Shown here: piece after piece, positions 27,849-36,195 of the stretch
Numbering within the stretch: the first letter of the stretch is position 1
How the letters are laid out: every line of letters starts with the position of its first letter
DNA from: Oppiella nova
Taxonomy: Eukaryota > Arthropoda > Arachnida > Sarcoptiformes > Oppiidae
Direction: 5' to 3'
Assembly (NCBI GenBank): GCA_905397405.1
Contig: CAJPVJ010000001.1
Span: 1-64,000 of the forward strand
DNA length: 64,000 nucleotides
Position numbers and translations under genes: made by a program
The notes under the pieces: model-generated
What the model saw: the letters and a program-made list of their open reading frames with translations, nothing else
Told to the model about the DNA's origin: nothing
Databases searched by the model: none

Positions 27849-29258
27849 ATGAATGCTCCAGTAACGATAGCACCTGAATTATTGACCCAATTGACGCAAA
27901 TCGTCGGTGAAAACCGGATTAAAACCGATGCTGACAGCTTAGAAAATTGGGGCAAAGACCATACTAAGCATTTTGATCCTCAGCCATCGGTCATCGTTTT
28001 TCCATCGAGCACAGAACAAGTGCAAGCAATTGTTCAATTGGCCAATCAGTTTAATGTTGCGATAACCCCATCGGGTGGTCGTACAGGTTTATCAGCAGGT
28101 GCTGTTGCTGCCAATGGTGAAATTGTCGTGAGCTTCGATAAAATGAACCAAATTTTAGAATTTTATCCAGCTGACCGTATGGTACGTATTCAAGCGGGTG
28201 TAGTGACTGAACAGTTGCAGAACTATGCAGAAGAACAAGGGATGTATTATCCGGTTGATTTTGCTTCTGCGGGTTCATCACAATTGGGTGGCAACATTGG
28301 AACCAATGCTGGCGGGATTAAAGTGATCAAATACGGGATGACTCGTAATTGGGTACTTGGTCTGACCGTGGTGACGGGTAAAGGTGATGTATTGCGTTTA
28401 AACAAAGGCATGATTAAAAATGCTACAGGTTATGCAATGCAACATTTATTCATTGGTGGTGAAGGGACTTTAGGCTTAGTGACTGAAGCTGAAATTAAAC
28501 TTGAACGCCAACCGCATGATCTACAAGTGATGGTATTGGGTGTTCCTGATTTTGATGCAATCATGCCTGTATTACATGCATTCCAAAGCAAAATTGATTT
28601 AACTGCCTTTGAGTTCTTTGGTGAACTGGCAATGCAAAAAGTTTTGGATCGTGGTCATGTACAACGTCCATTTGAAACTGAATGCCCATTCTACGTTTTA
28701 CTTGAGTTTGAAGCGCCGTACGAACCAATTATGGATGCTGCGATGGAAATCTTCGAGCATTGCATGGAACAAGGCTGGGTGCTTGATGGAGTGATGAGCC
28801 AAAATCTTGAACAAGTTCAAAGCTTATGGCGTTTACGTGAAGACATTTCTGAAACGATTGCGCCATTTACTCCGTATAAAAATGATATTTCAGTATTGAT
28901 TACACATGTTCCTGCTTTTATTAAGGAAATTGATACTATTGTTGCTGAAAATTATCCTGATTTCGAAATCTGCTGGTTCGGCCATATTGGGGATGGAAAC
29001 CTACACTTAAATATTTTAAAACCTGTAAATTTATCTAAAGATGAATTCTTTGCCAAATGTCAGGTGGTAAATAAGTATGTGTTTGAAACTGTGAAGAAAT
29101 ATGACGGTTCAATTTCTGCAGAGCATGGCGTAGGCATGACTAAAAAGCCTTATCTTGATTACACACGGACTGCTGAAGAAATTGAATATATGAAAGCCTT
29201 GAAGAAAGTGTTTGATCCAAATGGCATCATGAACCCAGGTAAGTTATTTGATCTGTAA
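27849..29258 (+). CDS. FAD-linked D-2-hydroxyglutarate dehydrogenase-like oxidoreductase (GlcD family)
   Basis: A 469-residue FAD enzyme. The PCMH-type FAD domain shows TPSGGRTGLSAGAV and GSSQLGGNIGTNAGG. The C-terminal domain has the metal and substrate motifs FGHIGDGNLHLNI and SAEHGVGMTKK. The family also includes glycolate and D-lactate oxidases. D-2-hydroxyglutarate is favoured because the gene is paired with serA, as in Pseudomonas, where this dehydrogenase clears the D-2-hydroxyglutarate that SerA makes. The ATG at 27849 has no strong ribosome site. A strong terminator follows. Confidence 0.88.
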   Translation: MNAPVTIAPELLTQLTQIVGENRIKTDADSLENWGKDHTKHFDPQPSVIVFPSSTEQVQAIVQLANQFNVAITPSGGRTGLSAGAVAANGEIVVSFDKMNQILEFYPADRMVRIQAGVVTEQLQNYAEEQGMYYPVDFASAGSSQLGGNIGTNAGGIKVIKYGMTRNWVLGLTVVTGKGDVLRLNKGMIKNATGYAMQHLFIGGEGTLGLVTEAEIKLERQPHDLQVMVLGVPDFDAIMPVLHAFQSKIDLTAFEFFGELAMQKVLDRGHVQRPFETECPFYVLLEFEAPYEPIMDAAMEIFEHCMEQGWVLDGVMSQNLEQVQSLWRLREDISETIAPFTPYKNDISVLITHVPAFIKEIDTIVAENYPDFEICWFGHIGDGNLHLNILKPVNLSKDEFFAKCQVVNKYVFETVKKYDGSISAEHGVGMTKKPYLDYTRTAEEIEYMKALKKVFDPNGIMNPGKLFDL

Positions 29259-29281
29259 TGATTTAAATAGCTCATTTGTAC

Positions 29282-29307
29282 AAGCGCTTCGAGAGAAGCG
29301 CTTTTTT
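29282..29307 (+). terminator. Intrinsic terminator
   Basis: Perfect 9-bp stem AAGCGCTTC/GAAGCGCTT with GAGA tetraloop, then a T-run; 23 bases past the dehydrogenase stop. Confidence 0.9.
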
Positions 29308-29410
29308 ATTGCCGAACAAAAGATAAAATAAAGTTACATGCTGGTCGCCATTTATTGCTGAAAATTTGTTATGTTGGTTGCGCTTAAATATTGATAAGAA
29401 ACTGAAAACT

Positions 29411-30226
29411 ATGCTCATTGATAACATTTTAATTTCTAAACAAAGTTTAGACAGTGATGATCACTATGATGTGATTATGTCCAATATTGATAGCTTAAAT
29501 GGCTTATTTGAACATTATGTCGAATATGATGAAGTATCGGCAGAGGCTTTATACAGTTATTTTGTCGATTACTATCTTGCTCAAGTGAATAATGGTGGTT
29601 TTTCACAATTCGTTTATAACACGGGTTGGGATGCGTTCATGGTGAAACATGTTCGTGAAGGATTAAAAGCTATGAATGCGACTGGGCATTCGGCTCTCTT
29701 TGAGCAAGGTGCGGATTTAATTGATCAGTTTTCGGATGAGCAATTAGAACAGTTCTTAGAGGGTGAATACTTTGGTGAAAATGAGCAACGAGATATTCTC
29801 AATGCTTTTGATGACCAGTTTTATGCATTGAATGGTAGTGAAGATTTGATTGAAATAAATAGTCGATGGTTAAAGCAACATCCAAAGCTACAGGTTGTTG
29901 ATGAAGATCAGATTTTGACGATTGTAGAGCAAGTTGCAGCCAAAATTCCAAATTTAGAACAGCGTAAGCAGCAGGCAGCTGAAAACAGCCCACGTTATTT
30001 TAAAATTATTCAAGCCTTATGCCAGCAAGCAGGTCAGGAGCTAGATCGTATAACCATTGGTGATCCATCACATGAGTATAATGGGAAAGAGATCGTTGCT
30101 TGGCATTTCCTAACCGATGCAGGGCATTTTTATATGCTGGATCTAGGTGATCAAGCCCTGATGTTCGATGAAAATGATCAACAAATCATAGCGCTCGATG
30201 TTAGCCATATTGCAGATGAGTCATAA
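29411..30226 (+). CDS. DMP19/DUF4375-family protein
   Basis: A 271-residue cytosolic protein. The segment YYLAQVNNGGFSQFVYNTGWDA is the core signature of the DMP19 (DUF4375) family. Some members are DNA-mimic proteins, the neisserial DMP19 acting on a repressor. The protein is acidic, which suits that idea, but the function here is unknown. The C-terminal third (from about ENSPRYFK) looks like a separate small domain. ATG 29411 was preferred over 29366, which would add 15 atypical residues. A terminator hairpin follows at 30255. Confidence 0.75.
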   Translation: MLIDNILISKQSLDSDDHYDVIMSNIDSLNGLFEHYVEYDEVSAEALYSYFVDYYLAQVNNGGFSQFVYNTGWDAFMVKHVREGLKAMNATGHSALFEQGADLIDQFSDEQLEQFLEGEYFGENEQRDILNAFDDQFYALNGSEDLIEINSRWLKQHPKLQVVDEDQILTIVEQVAAKIPNLEQRKQQAAENSPRYFKIIQALCQQAGQELDRITIGDPSHEYNGKEIVAWHFLTDAGHFYMLDLGDQALMFDENDQQIIALDVSHIADES

Positions 30227-30254
30227 AGACACAGTTTTTAAATAGTGTACGTAT

Positions 30255-30285
30255 AAAAAGCATAGCATCATTAGGCTATGCTTTT
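30255..30285 (+). terminator. Intrinsic terminator after the DMP19 gene
   Basis: AAAAAGCATAGC paired with GCTATGCTTTT across an 8-base loop, T-rich afterwards. It immediately precedes the ribosome site of the lipoprotein gene. Confidence 0.8.
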
Positions 30286-30303
30286 AGTTTTAGGGTGATC
30301 AGA

Positions 30304-30675
30304 ATGAATCGTTTGAGTTTAATTTCAGTATTTTGTTTAGTGGCTTTGTCTGGCTGTGCAACAACACAAAATTTAATGAATAAAGTAGGTGGTTCAGAGA
30401 CACCATTAAGTCAGGTTTTAAATGAACGTCCTGATTTGCGTAAGGATCTCGCGACTGTTGAGTTGCGTCAGTATTTTAATAGTGTGGAATCACCTACTGT
30501 TGCAGAAGTGAAGTTGACTGAAACAGGTTTTATGGATGATTCGGTGCGCTCAATTCGTAGTGTGTATAGCTTTAAAAATATTGATGGTCAGTGGAAACGT
30601 ATAGATATGCAGAAGGAATATCAGTGTTACCGTGGTAAAAATACCAAGACATTCCAAAAGGCAAAATGTCCTTGA
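30304..30675 (+). CDS. Small predicted lipoprotein of unknown function
   Basis: A 123-residue protein with leader MNRLSLISVFCLVALSGC, lipobox LSGC, so probably anchored in the membrane facing the periplasm. Two cysteines near the end (YQCYRGK, KAKCP) could pair. GGTGA precedes the ATG at 30304; the same GGTGATCAGAATGA context precedes the PKD lipoprotein start at 23022. No family recognised. Terminators lie on both sides, so it is monocistronic. Confidence 0.75.
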   Translation: MNRLSLISVFCLVALSGCATTQNLMNKVGGSETPLSQVLNERPDLRKDLATVELRQYFNSVESPTVAEVKLTETGFMDDSVRSIRSVYSFKNIDGQWKRIDMQKEYQCYRGKNTKTFQKAKCP

Positions 30676-30720
30676 TGATTTTTTGATTTATGCTTGAAAA
30701 ATAGATAGAAATACTTCATA

Positions 30721-30748
30721 AAAACGTATCAGACTTGGTACGTTTTTT
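30721..30748 (+). terminator. Intrinsic terminator
   Basis: AAAACGTA paired with TACGTTTT across a 10-base loop, ending in a T-run, 45 bases past the lipoprotein stop. Confidence 0.8.
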
Positions 30749-30767
30749 ATTTGGGAAATCACAATAA

Positions 30768-30815
30768 ATGAATATTTTAATTGTGGGTAATGGTTTTGAT
30801 CTTTCGTATTTTTGA
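30768..30815 (+). pseudogene. Fragment resembling the N-terminus of an AbiH-type protein
   Basis: The translation starts MNILIVGNGFDLS, which matches the typical opening (IxIGNGFDLAHGLPT) of AbiH family abortive-infection proteins. Only this short piece is recognisable; the following 600 bases hold no gene of the expected size. It looks like the remnant of a lost phage-defence gene. The call rests on one short motif. Confidence 0.4.
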
Positions 30816-31407
30816 CTGATATAAGAAGTTGAATATAGTCAACCTGTCAAAAACTCATACACAAGAATATAACTTCTCTTGATTGATATTTCTAATTAAA
30901 TCAATTGAATGGAAAAATAAATTGTTTAATTATAAAAAAGCTTGCAATGCCACACCTTACATTCAAAGTTTAAATACCATTGCGTAGGCGATGCCTCACT
31001 TTTCAGAGATGAAAAGATGACAAAAATCTTCATTTGGGCGAGGGGTACGTCCTGTACCCCCGCCCAACGGCGACATCCATGTCGCCACACGATAGAACAA
31101 CCATCTATGATTCAAAAGTACAAAAAAATGAATTGATAACCAACAGTTTCTAAAAGTTCATAAAAAAATAAGCTTTATTTATGATCAATGGCTTGATGTA
31201 AATCACTTGTATGAGTAATTAGGTGGTTTGGCTATATATCCAATATAAAGCAAATTATGCTGGTCAGTATCATGATGAATTAAAGCGAATATTGATAAAG
31301 GTTTTGAATTAAAAACAAAGGGAAGAAAAGCTTGGATTCAAAGAAAATTTAAAAAGCACTGAAATTAATGATATAAAACTTATAGATTTACCCAAAATGT
31401 GAACACA
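30816..31407. other. Accessory intergenic stretch with a GC-rich double hairpin
   Basis: AT-rich sequence without a credible gene. The open frame at 30942-31136 is not convincing. Embedded in it, about 30940-31140 is clearly richer in GC and contains two adjacent palindromes (separate entry). The rest may be debris of the AbiH-like gene or other accessory DNA. Confidence 0.5.
31036..31086. repeat. Two adjacent GC-rich palindromes (REP-like)
   Basis: Hairpin 1 pairs GGGCG-A-GGGGTAC (31036-31048) with GTACCCC-C-GCCC (31054-31065). Hairpin 2 is GGCGACAT-CC-ATGTCGCC (31069-31086), perfect. The sharp GC contrast with the surroundings and the paired layout resemble repetitive extragenic palindromes. 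No second copy is in this window, so repetition in the genome is inferred. Confidence 0.5.
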
Positions 31408-32172
31408 ATGAACATCCAACAAGAAATTCAAAACTTATTCCAAAACCGAGATGAACATCCACTGTTTTATATTGAAAGTGGTAGTCGTTTATGGGGCATG
31501 GCAAGTCCAGACAGTGATTACGATGTACGTGGTTTCCATCTACCTTCCAAAGCACAATATTATGATTATCGCCAACACCGTGATTTAATCGAGATCATGG
31601 ATGGCGACTTCGACTTTGTTTCATTCGACTTAAATAAAATGTTTGGGCTTTTGGCAAAAAGTAATCCGACTGTTTTAGAGTGGGTACGTGCACATATTGT
31701 CTATTTAAATCAATTTCCTGAATGGGAAATTTTTAGAGATGGCTTACTTGAACGAATAGACTATAAAGCGCTGTATTATCATTACTTGTCGCTGGCGAAA
31801 GGCGGTATGCATGTCATGCAAACTGCAGATAACTTTACCTATAAAAAAGTGTTTTATTCTATTCGTGGTCTGATGTCAGCAGAGTTGGCAACACAGCAAA
31901 TTATGCCTGAACTCCTGATTACGCAATTGTTTGATCAAATCGACGCCCATGATCCCTTACGGCATTGGGCAGAAGATTATTTAGAAATCAAAAAGCAGCA
32001 AAAAGAAAAAGCGCAATTACCTGTAGAGGAACAAGCGCAAATCTTAAAACTGTTAGAAAATAAAATTGAGGCTTTAAATCTAAGAGCGATTGAACCGACC
32101 AATGATATTGAAAAATTAAAGCAATACCTCACCGAATATAGCTTTAATTTAAAACAACATTTTTATGGCTAA
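31408..32172 (+). CDS. Predicted nucleotidyltransferase, pol-beta superfamily (COG3541/RlaP-YcgL type)
   Basis: A 254-residue protein. The N-terminus shows ESGSRLWGMASPDSDYDVRGF, that is GSxxxG followed by DSDYDVRG, the nucleotidyltransferase-fold catalytic motif. Later FDFVSFDLNKMFGLLAKSNPTVLEW is characteristic of the COG3541 group. The biochemical role of this group is poorly known. Start at ATG 31408; GTG 31399 is an alternative; neither has a strong ribosome site. It overlaps the pirin gene by eight bases if that gene starts at 32165. Confidence 0.8.
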   Translation: MNIQQEIQNLFQNRDEHPLFYIESGSRLWGMASPDSDYDVRGFHLPSKAQYYDYRQHRDLIEIMDGDFDFVSFDLNKMFGLLAKSNPTVLEWVRAHIVYLNQFPEWEIFRDGLLERIDYKALYYHYLSLAKGGMHVMQTADNFTYKKVFYSIRGLMSAELATQQIMPELLITQLFDQIDAHDPLRHWAEDYLEIKKQQKEKAQLPVEEQAQILKLLENKIEALNLRAIEPTNDIEKLKQYLTEYSFNLKQHFYG

Positions 32173-33085
32173 TGCTTTTACTCAATCAGAGAATAGTGAC
32201 ACTATGAAAACCCTTGCCTTTATTCATCGTAATGACACTCGCTTTGCGATAGGGGATTTTTATCCTGTACTTTCTGTATTTTCACACTATGAATTAGGCA
32301 ATACCGTCTCTCCCTTTCTGTTACTGGATCATTTAGGACCTGGTGTTTTAAAACCGAGCAATTTACGCAAAGGGGTGAGTGAGCATCCTCATCGTGGTTT
32401 TGAAACGGTTACCCTGATTTTTGCTGGTGAATTAGAACATCGTGATTCATCGGGTGGTGGCGGTATTGTTTCAGCGGGTGATGTGCAATGGATGACCGCA
32501 GCTTCAGGTGTGGAACACAAAGAGGTATTTAGTGAGGCATTTTCAAAAACGGGTGGCTATTTTGAAATGGTGCAACTGTGGGTGAATTTACCTGCCAAAG
32601 ATAAAATGAATCCACCACGTTACCAAAGTTTGCGAAAAGCCAATATTCCTGTGATTGAACTCCCAAATAGTGCTGGAACGGTACGGGTGATTGCTGGGAA
32701 CTACCAAGGGCAACACGGGCCAGCAAAAACGCATTCACCACTTCAAGTTTTGGATATTGAAATCCAAGCAGGGCATAAGGTCAGATTGCCCGCAGGCGCA
32801 GGAGAAACTACACTGGTCTATTTACGAACGGGCAAGGCACAGTTTCAAGCTGAAGATGAGATATTTGAAGAGCAAGGGCTTGCTGTGATGTCGAGCTTGG
32901 AACAAGACTTTGAAATAACGGCATTACAACAGTGTAAATTGTTGCTGCTTACAGGCAAACCGCTTCAAGAACCGATCAATGGGCATGGGCCATTCGTCAT
33001 GAACAACTACGCAGAAATTCTTGAAGCATATGACGATATTAAACGTGGCACATTTATCAAATCAACAGTGCACGATGATGAATAA
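32165..33085 (+). CDS. Pirin-family protein (bicupin)
   Basis: A bicupin with the pirin signature: FLLLDHLGPG, then SEHPHRGFETVTLIFAGELEHRDSSGG, giving the metal-binding histidines, and GDVQWMTAASGVEHKE. Bacterial pirins include quercetin dioxygenases and regulators of metabolism; the substrate is unknown. The start at 32165 overlaps the previous gene, suggesting coupling; ATG 32204 (MKTLAF) is a plausible alternative giving 293 residues. Confidence 0.9.
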   Translation: MANAFTQSENSDTMKTLAFIHRNDTRFAIGDFYPVLSVFSHYELGNTVSPFLLLDHLGPGVLKPSNLRKGVSEHPHRGFETVTLIFAGELEHRDSSGGGGIVSAGDVQWMTAASGVEHKEVFSEAFSKTGGYFEMVQLWVNLPAKDKMNPPRYQSLRKANIPVIELPNSAGTVRVIAGNYQGQHGPAKTHSPLQVLDIEIQAGHKVRLPAGAGETTLVYLRTGKAQFQAEDEIFEEQGLAVMSSLEQDFEITALQQCKLLLLTGKPLQEPINGHGPFVMNNYAEILEAYDDIKRGTFIKSTVHDDE

Positions 33086-33119
33086 AGCAAACTGTGAGAA
33101 TTACAATTTGCTCTAATAC

Positions 33120-33512
33120 CTAATTTATCGATTGAGGTTTGTTCTTGAGTGCAATCAAGCCTTTGATCAGCAATGCAATCCCGATACCAACACATAATCC
33201 CATTAAGAACTTGCCAAATATACCCAAGCCCAATTCTTTATGGTTGGCTGAGCTAATTGCTTTCGCCGTATCTTCAGCCGAGGCGGTCGCATTGGCTTGA
33301 CTATCCATCAATGCCACAAAGCCTGTATCTGTTTTACAGCTTCCTATGATAGTGCTTGAGTTTTCAGCATATTTATTTTGAACCAATTGTTCACATCGCG
33401 CCTGATCTTCAGCGCTAATTTTAGGTGCAGAACTGATAAAATAAAGTCCTCCACCCACCAACAATAAAATCACGCCAATAATGATCAGCGATATTGGGTT
33501 TTTATTTTTCAT
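33120..33512 (-). CDS. Small membrane protein, two membrane segments, unknown function
   Basis: A 130-residue protein with hydrophobic helices at about residues 7-26 and 97-118. Between them lies a short, probably periplasmic loop containing two cysteines (ARCEQL and GSCKTD) that could form a disulfide. Not recognised as any known family. It is convergent with the pirin gene. Confidence 0.7.
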   Translation of the reverse strand: MKNKNPISLIIIGVILLLVGGGLYFISSAPKISAEDQARCEQLVQNKYAENSSTIIGSCKTDTGFVALMDSQANATASAEDTAKAISSANHKELGLGIFGKFLMGLCVGIGIALLIKGLIALKNKPQSIN

Positions 33513-33856
33513 TTAAATTATTTATATCCGCTTATACAGCATTTAGAGTAGCTTAAGAATAATAAATGTTCAACTTTCACTGGAAATTTGTCTGTGTTAG
33601 ACTAGTAAAACTTAACCCTGTGTGTACCTCTATGAGCTTTCTCATAAATCGGGTCAAGTTATAAATCTCACAAATATAGTTTCAGCAATTACTTTACCTA
33701 TTGAATTAGACACCTTGTGAATACGGTGTTGAACTGCCTTTATTCAACGTAAATTCCACAATTTAATATTTATATTTCAGTGCTTGTCATTGGGCGAACG
33801 CTTATCTTTAAAAAGTAGTGTGAGCAATGCAAGCCAATAAAGATATGTAGAAAATA
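33513..33856 (+). promoter_or_regulatory. 344-base region upstream of craA with possible structured leader
   Basis: It separates a minus-strand gene from craA. Two small inverted repeats occur in a row: ACACC/GGTGT near 33710-33729 and GTTGAA/TTCAAC just after, which would form mutually exclusive or tandem stems in the craA leader. No open frame with a ribosome site was found. Regulatory role inferred only. Confidence 0.35.
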
Positions 33857-35098
33857 ATGCAAAATTTAGTGCAAAAAGAACAAACTGCAAGTTTGAGTCG
33901 CGCTACGCTTATGTTTCCATTGGCGTTGGTGTTATTTGAATTTTCAGTTTATATCGGTAATGATTTGGTTCAGCCTGCGATGCTCGCAATCACCAAAGAA
34001 TTTGGTGTGAGCAGTGCATGGGCACCATCATCTATGTCATTTTATCTCCTCGGCGGGGCATGCGTCGCAGGGATACTTGGACCTTTGTCTGACCGATTAG
34101 GACGTAAGAAAGTGTTATTGTCAGGTGTTGCATTCTTTGTCATCATCTGTTTATTAATTTTACTCACCCACAATATTGAAAGTTTTCTTGTTTTAAGATT
34201 CTTGCAAGGTTTTGGTTTATCTGTGATCGCAGCAGTGGGTTATGCTGCGATTCAAGAAACCTTTGAAGAGCGTGATGCCATTAAAGTCATGGCACTGATG
34301 GCAAATATTTCTTTGCTTGCCCCTTTGATTGGCCCTGTTGTCGGCGCATTCCTGATTGATCATGTGTCATGGCACTGGGGATTTATTGCGATTGCCTTTT
34401 TAGCTTTTCTGAGTTGGTTTGGTCTAAAAGCCAAGATGCCAGCACGTACAAGCAGTATTCCCAAAAAACCGTTGAGTTATATTTGGGATGATTATATGCA
34501 AGTCTTGAAAAATAAGACGTTCATGGGCATGACCCTCGGCTTGCCAATGGTGGCGATGCCTTTGATGCTATGGATCGCATTGTCTCCAGTGATGTTGGTT
34601 GAGGAACTGGGACTCAGTAGTATGCAATATGGTCTGGCGCAATTCCCTGTATTGGGTGGGTTGATTCTAGGTAATATTGTGCTGATTAAAGTGATTGATC
34701 GTTTGCCACTGGGTAAAACAGTTTTGATTGGTTTACCTTTGATGCTTTTAGGTACAGCAATTGTGGTGGTTGGGATCATTTGGCGCGAATATTTTCTTCA
34801 TTGCGTTATTTTAGGCATGACCTTAGTCAGCTTTGGTGAAGGAATTAGTTTTTCAGTGCTTTATCGTTTTGCGTTAATGTCATCTGAAGTCTCTAAAGGC
34901 ACTGTCGCTGCTGCTGTTTCAGTGTTGATGATGTTCACTTTCTTCTTTGTGATTGAACTGATTCGAATTCTGTATGAGCATTTTCATCTCTGGGCTTATG
35001 CGTTGTCATGTTTTGCGTTAATTGCTTTGTGGTTCACTATTCCACGTGGATTATTAAAAACAATTATGCAGCAACGTAAAGTAAATGGTGAGTTTTAA
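33857..35098 (+). CDS. craA: MFS multidrug/chloramphenicol efflux pump, CraA/MdfA type
   Basis: A 413-residue inner-membrane transporter with twelve hydrophobic helices. It contains the MFS motif A GPLSDRLGRKKVLLSG after helix 2 and the acidic-residue-bearing first helix VLFEFSVYIGNDLVQPAML, as in MdfA. Sequence stretches such as TWAPSSMSFYLLGG-like and GEGISFSVLYRFALMSSEVSKGTVAAAVS correspond to the Acinetobacter CraA protein as I remember it. CraA exports chloramphenicol with proton antiport. Single gene followed by a hairpin at 35113. Confidence 0.87.
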   Translation: MQNLVQKEQTASLSRATLMFPLALVLFEFSVYIGNDLVQPAMLAITKEFGVSSAWAPSSMSFYLLGGACVAGILGPLSDRLGRKKVLLSGVAFFVIICLLILLTHNIESFLVLRFLQGFGLSVIAAVGYAAIQETFEERDAIKVMALMANISLLAPLIGPVVGAFLIDHVSWHWGFIAIAFLAFLSWFGLKAKMPARTSSIPKKPLSYIWDDYMQVLKNKTFMGMTLGLPMVAMPLMLWIALSPVMLVEELGLSSMQYGLAQFPVLGGLILGNIVLIKVIDRLPLGKTVLIGLPLMLLGTAIVVVGIIWREYFLHCVILGMTLVSFGEGISFSVLYRFALMSSEVSKGTVAAAVSVLMMFTFFFVIELIRILYEHFHLWAYALSCFALIALWFTIPRGLLKTIMQQRKVNGEF

Positions 35099-35112
35099 GC
35101 TCACTTGAGTTT

Positions 35113-35136
35113 CCCTCTCCTTGTAAAAGGGGAGGG
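35113..35136 (+). terminator. Probable terminator after craA
   Basis: CCCTCTCCTT paired with AAGGGGAGGG (one T:G pair) around a 4-base loop, then a T-rich stretch, 15 bases past the craA stop. Confidence 0.65.
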
Positions 35137-35160
35137 AGCTTTGCTTCTTAAATAAACAGG

Positions 35161-35448
35161 TTAAGGCTGTTGTAATGCTTTTAATTTATGATCAAAAACA
35201 AAAGGCCCAAAAGGTAAAATTGAAGCAATTAAACCTAAAATAAACATGTGAATGGACCACTTCTGTTTTCCACAGACAATCAATAACACTGCAAGAAAAG
35301 CAAGAAATAACACACCATGTCCCATGCCAATATATTTCACATAAATAGGCATATCCCAAATATATTTCAAAGGCATCGCAATAAAGAGAAGAAGGAGAAA
35401 GGAAATACCTTCAAGAAAACCAACAATACGTAAAGATTTGATATTCAT
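35161..35448 (-). CDS. DUF3817-family membrane protein
   Basis: A 95-residue integral membrane protein with three hydrophobic helices. RIVGFLEGISFLLLLFIAMPLKY near the start and the mid-protein GMGHGVLFLAF are the conserved DUF3817 features. Function unknown. ATG 35448 was chosen with AAGTGA upstream; GTG 35454 would add two residues. Confidence 0.85.
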   Translation of the reverse strand: MNIKSLRIVGFLEGISFLLLLFIAMPLKYIWDMPIYVKYIGMGHGVLFLAFLAVLLIVCGKQKWSIHMFILGLIASILPFGPFVFDHKLKALQQP

Positions 35449-35610
35449 GGTCACTTAGTCAAATGAGAATGAAGCTTGAGTCTAACCGAATTATCTAAAC
35501 GATTTGAAAAAAATAGTAAATAAAATCGATTGATTTAAATAGATGAAAGATCGTTCTTGAGAATAAGTTTTTAGTCTCCAGACCAGATATAGCCCAATAT
35601 TTAAGATCGA

Positions 35611-36165
35611 TTATGGTAAAGCTTTGATTGCAGCGTCCTGCTGTTGCTGTTCAAATTCAGTGATATAAACACACCCGATATAGGTTTTGTGTTCACCTTC
35701 ATCTACAACGGGATTCGATTCAGCCAAAGTCAGTTTACGCAAAGATTTTTCGGTTTCTTTGGTCTCAAGATCTGTTTTTACAACTTTCTCTCCTGAAAAA
35801 TATGGCATATCTTTAAAGAACGGATTTTGCGTGATTTGAAACTTTTTAGCGAGGTCTTTGGTATCCGCATTTCTTAAAACAGCCAACATTCCACCAGAAA
35901 CCAAACTAATTTGATCTGTAGATTGACCGAATACCGTAATGGGAACTTTACTGACATAGCTATATTCTTCACCTTGTTTGATCCAGCCATTCTTTTTCAG
36001 ATCATCCTCAAATTCAAAACCTAAGGCATAATAATTTTTAAGTGTCTTTTTACACTCTAAAAATTGCTGTAAGTCTTGATTAAATTGAGAATCTGCAAAA
36101 GCATTGGGCGCAGCACCGATAGTCAATGCAGAGAATAAAAACGCTAGGCAATGTTTAAGTTTCAT
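35611..36165 (-). CDS. Exported protein of unknown function
   Basis: A 184-residue protein with a signal peptide (MKLKHCLAFLFSALTIGAAPNAFA, cleavage before DSQ). The mature part has two cysteines (FLECKKT and YIGCVYI) that could pair. It starts 30 bases after the yccS-like stop on the same strand, so cotranscription is possible. No family recognised. Confidence 0.75.
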   Translation of the reverse strand: MKLKHCLAFLFSALTIGAAPNAFADSQFNQDLQQFLECKKTLKNYYALGFEFEDDLKKNGWIKQGEEYSYVSKVPITVFGQSTDQISLVSGGMLAVLRNADTKDLAKKFQITQNPFFKDMPYFSGEKVVKTDLETKETEKSLRKLTLAESNPVVDEGEHKTYIGCVYITEFEQQQQDAAIKALP

Positions 36166-36195
36166 GTGAAGCCTCTAAATGTCTGGTCATTCTTG

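Noticed and set aside
30942-31136. A 64-codon open frame spanning the GC-rich hairpins
   Set aside because: Its middle is made of the two palindromes, the composition is odd and there is no ribosome site. More likely a repeat element than a gene.
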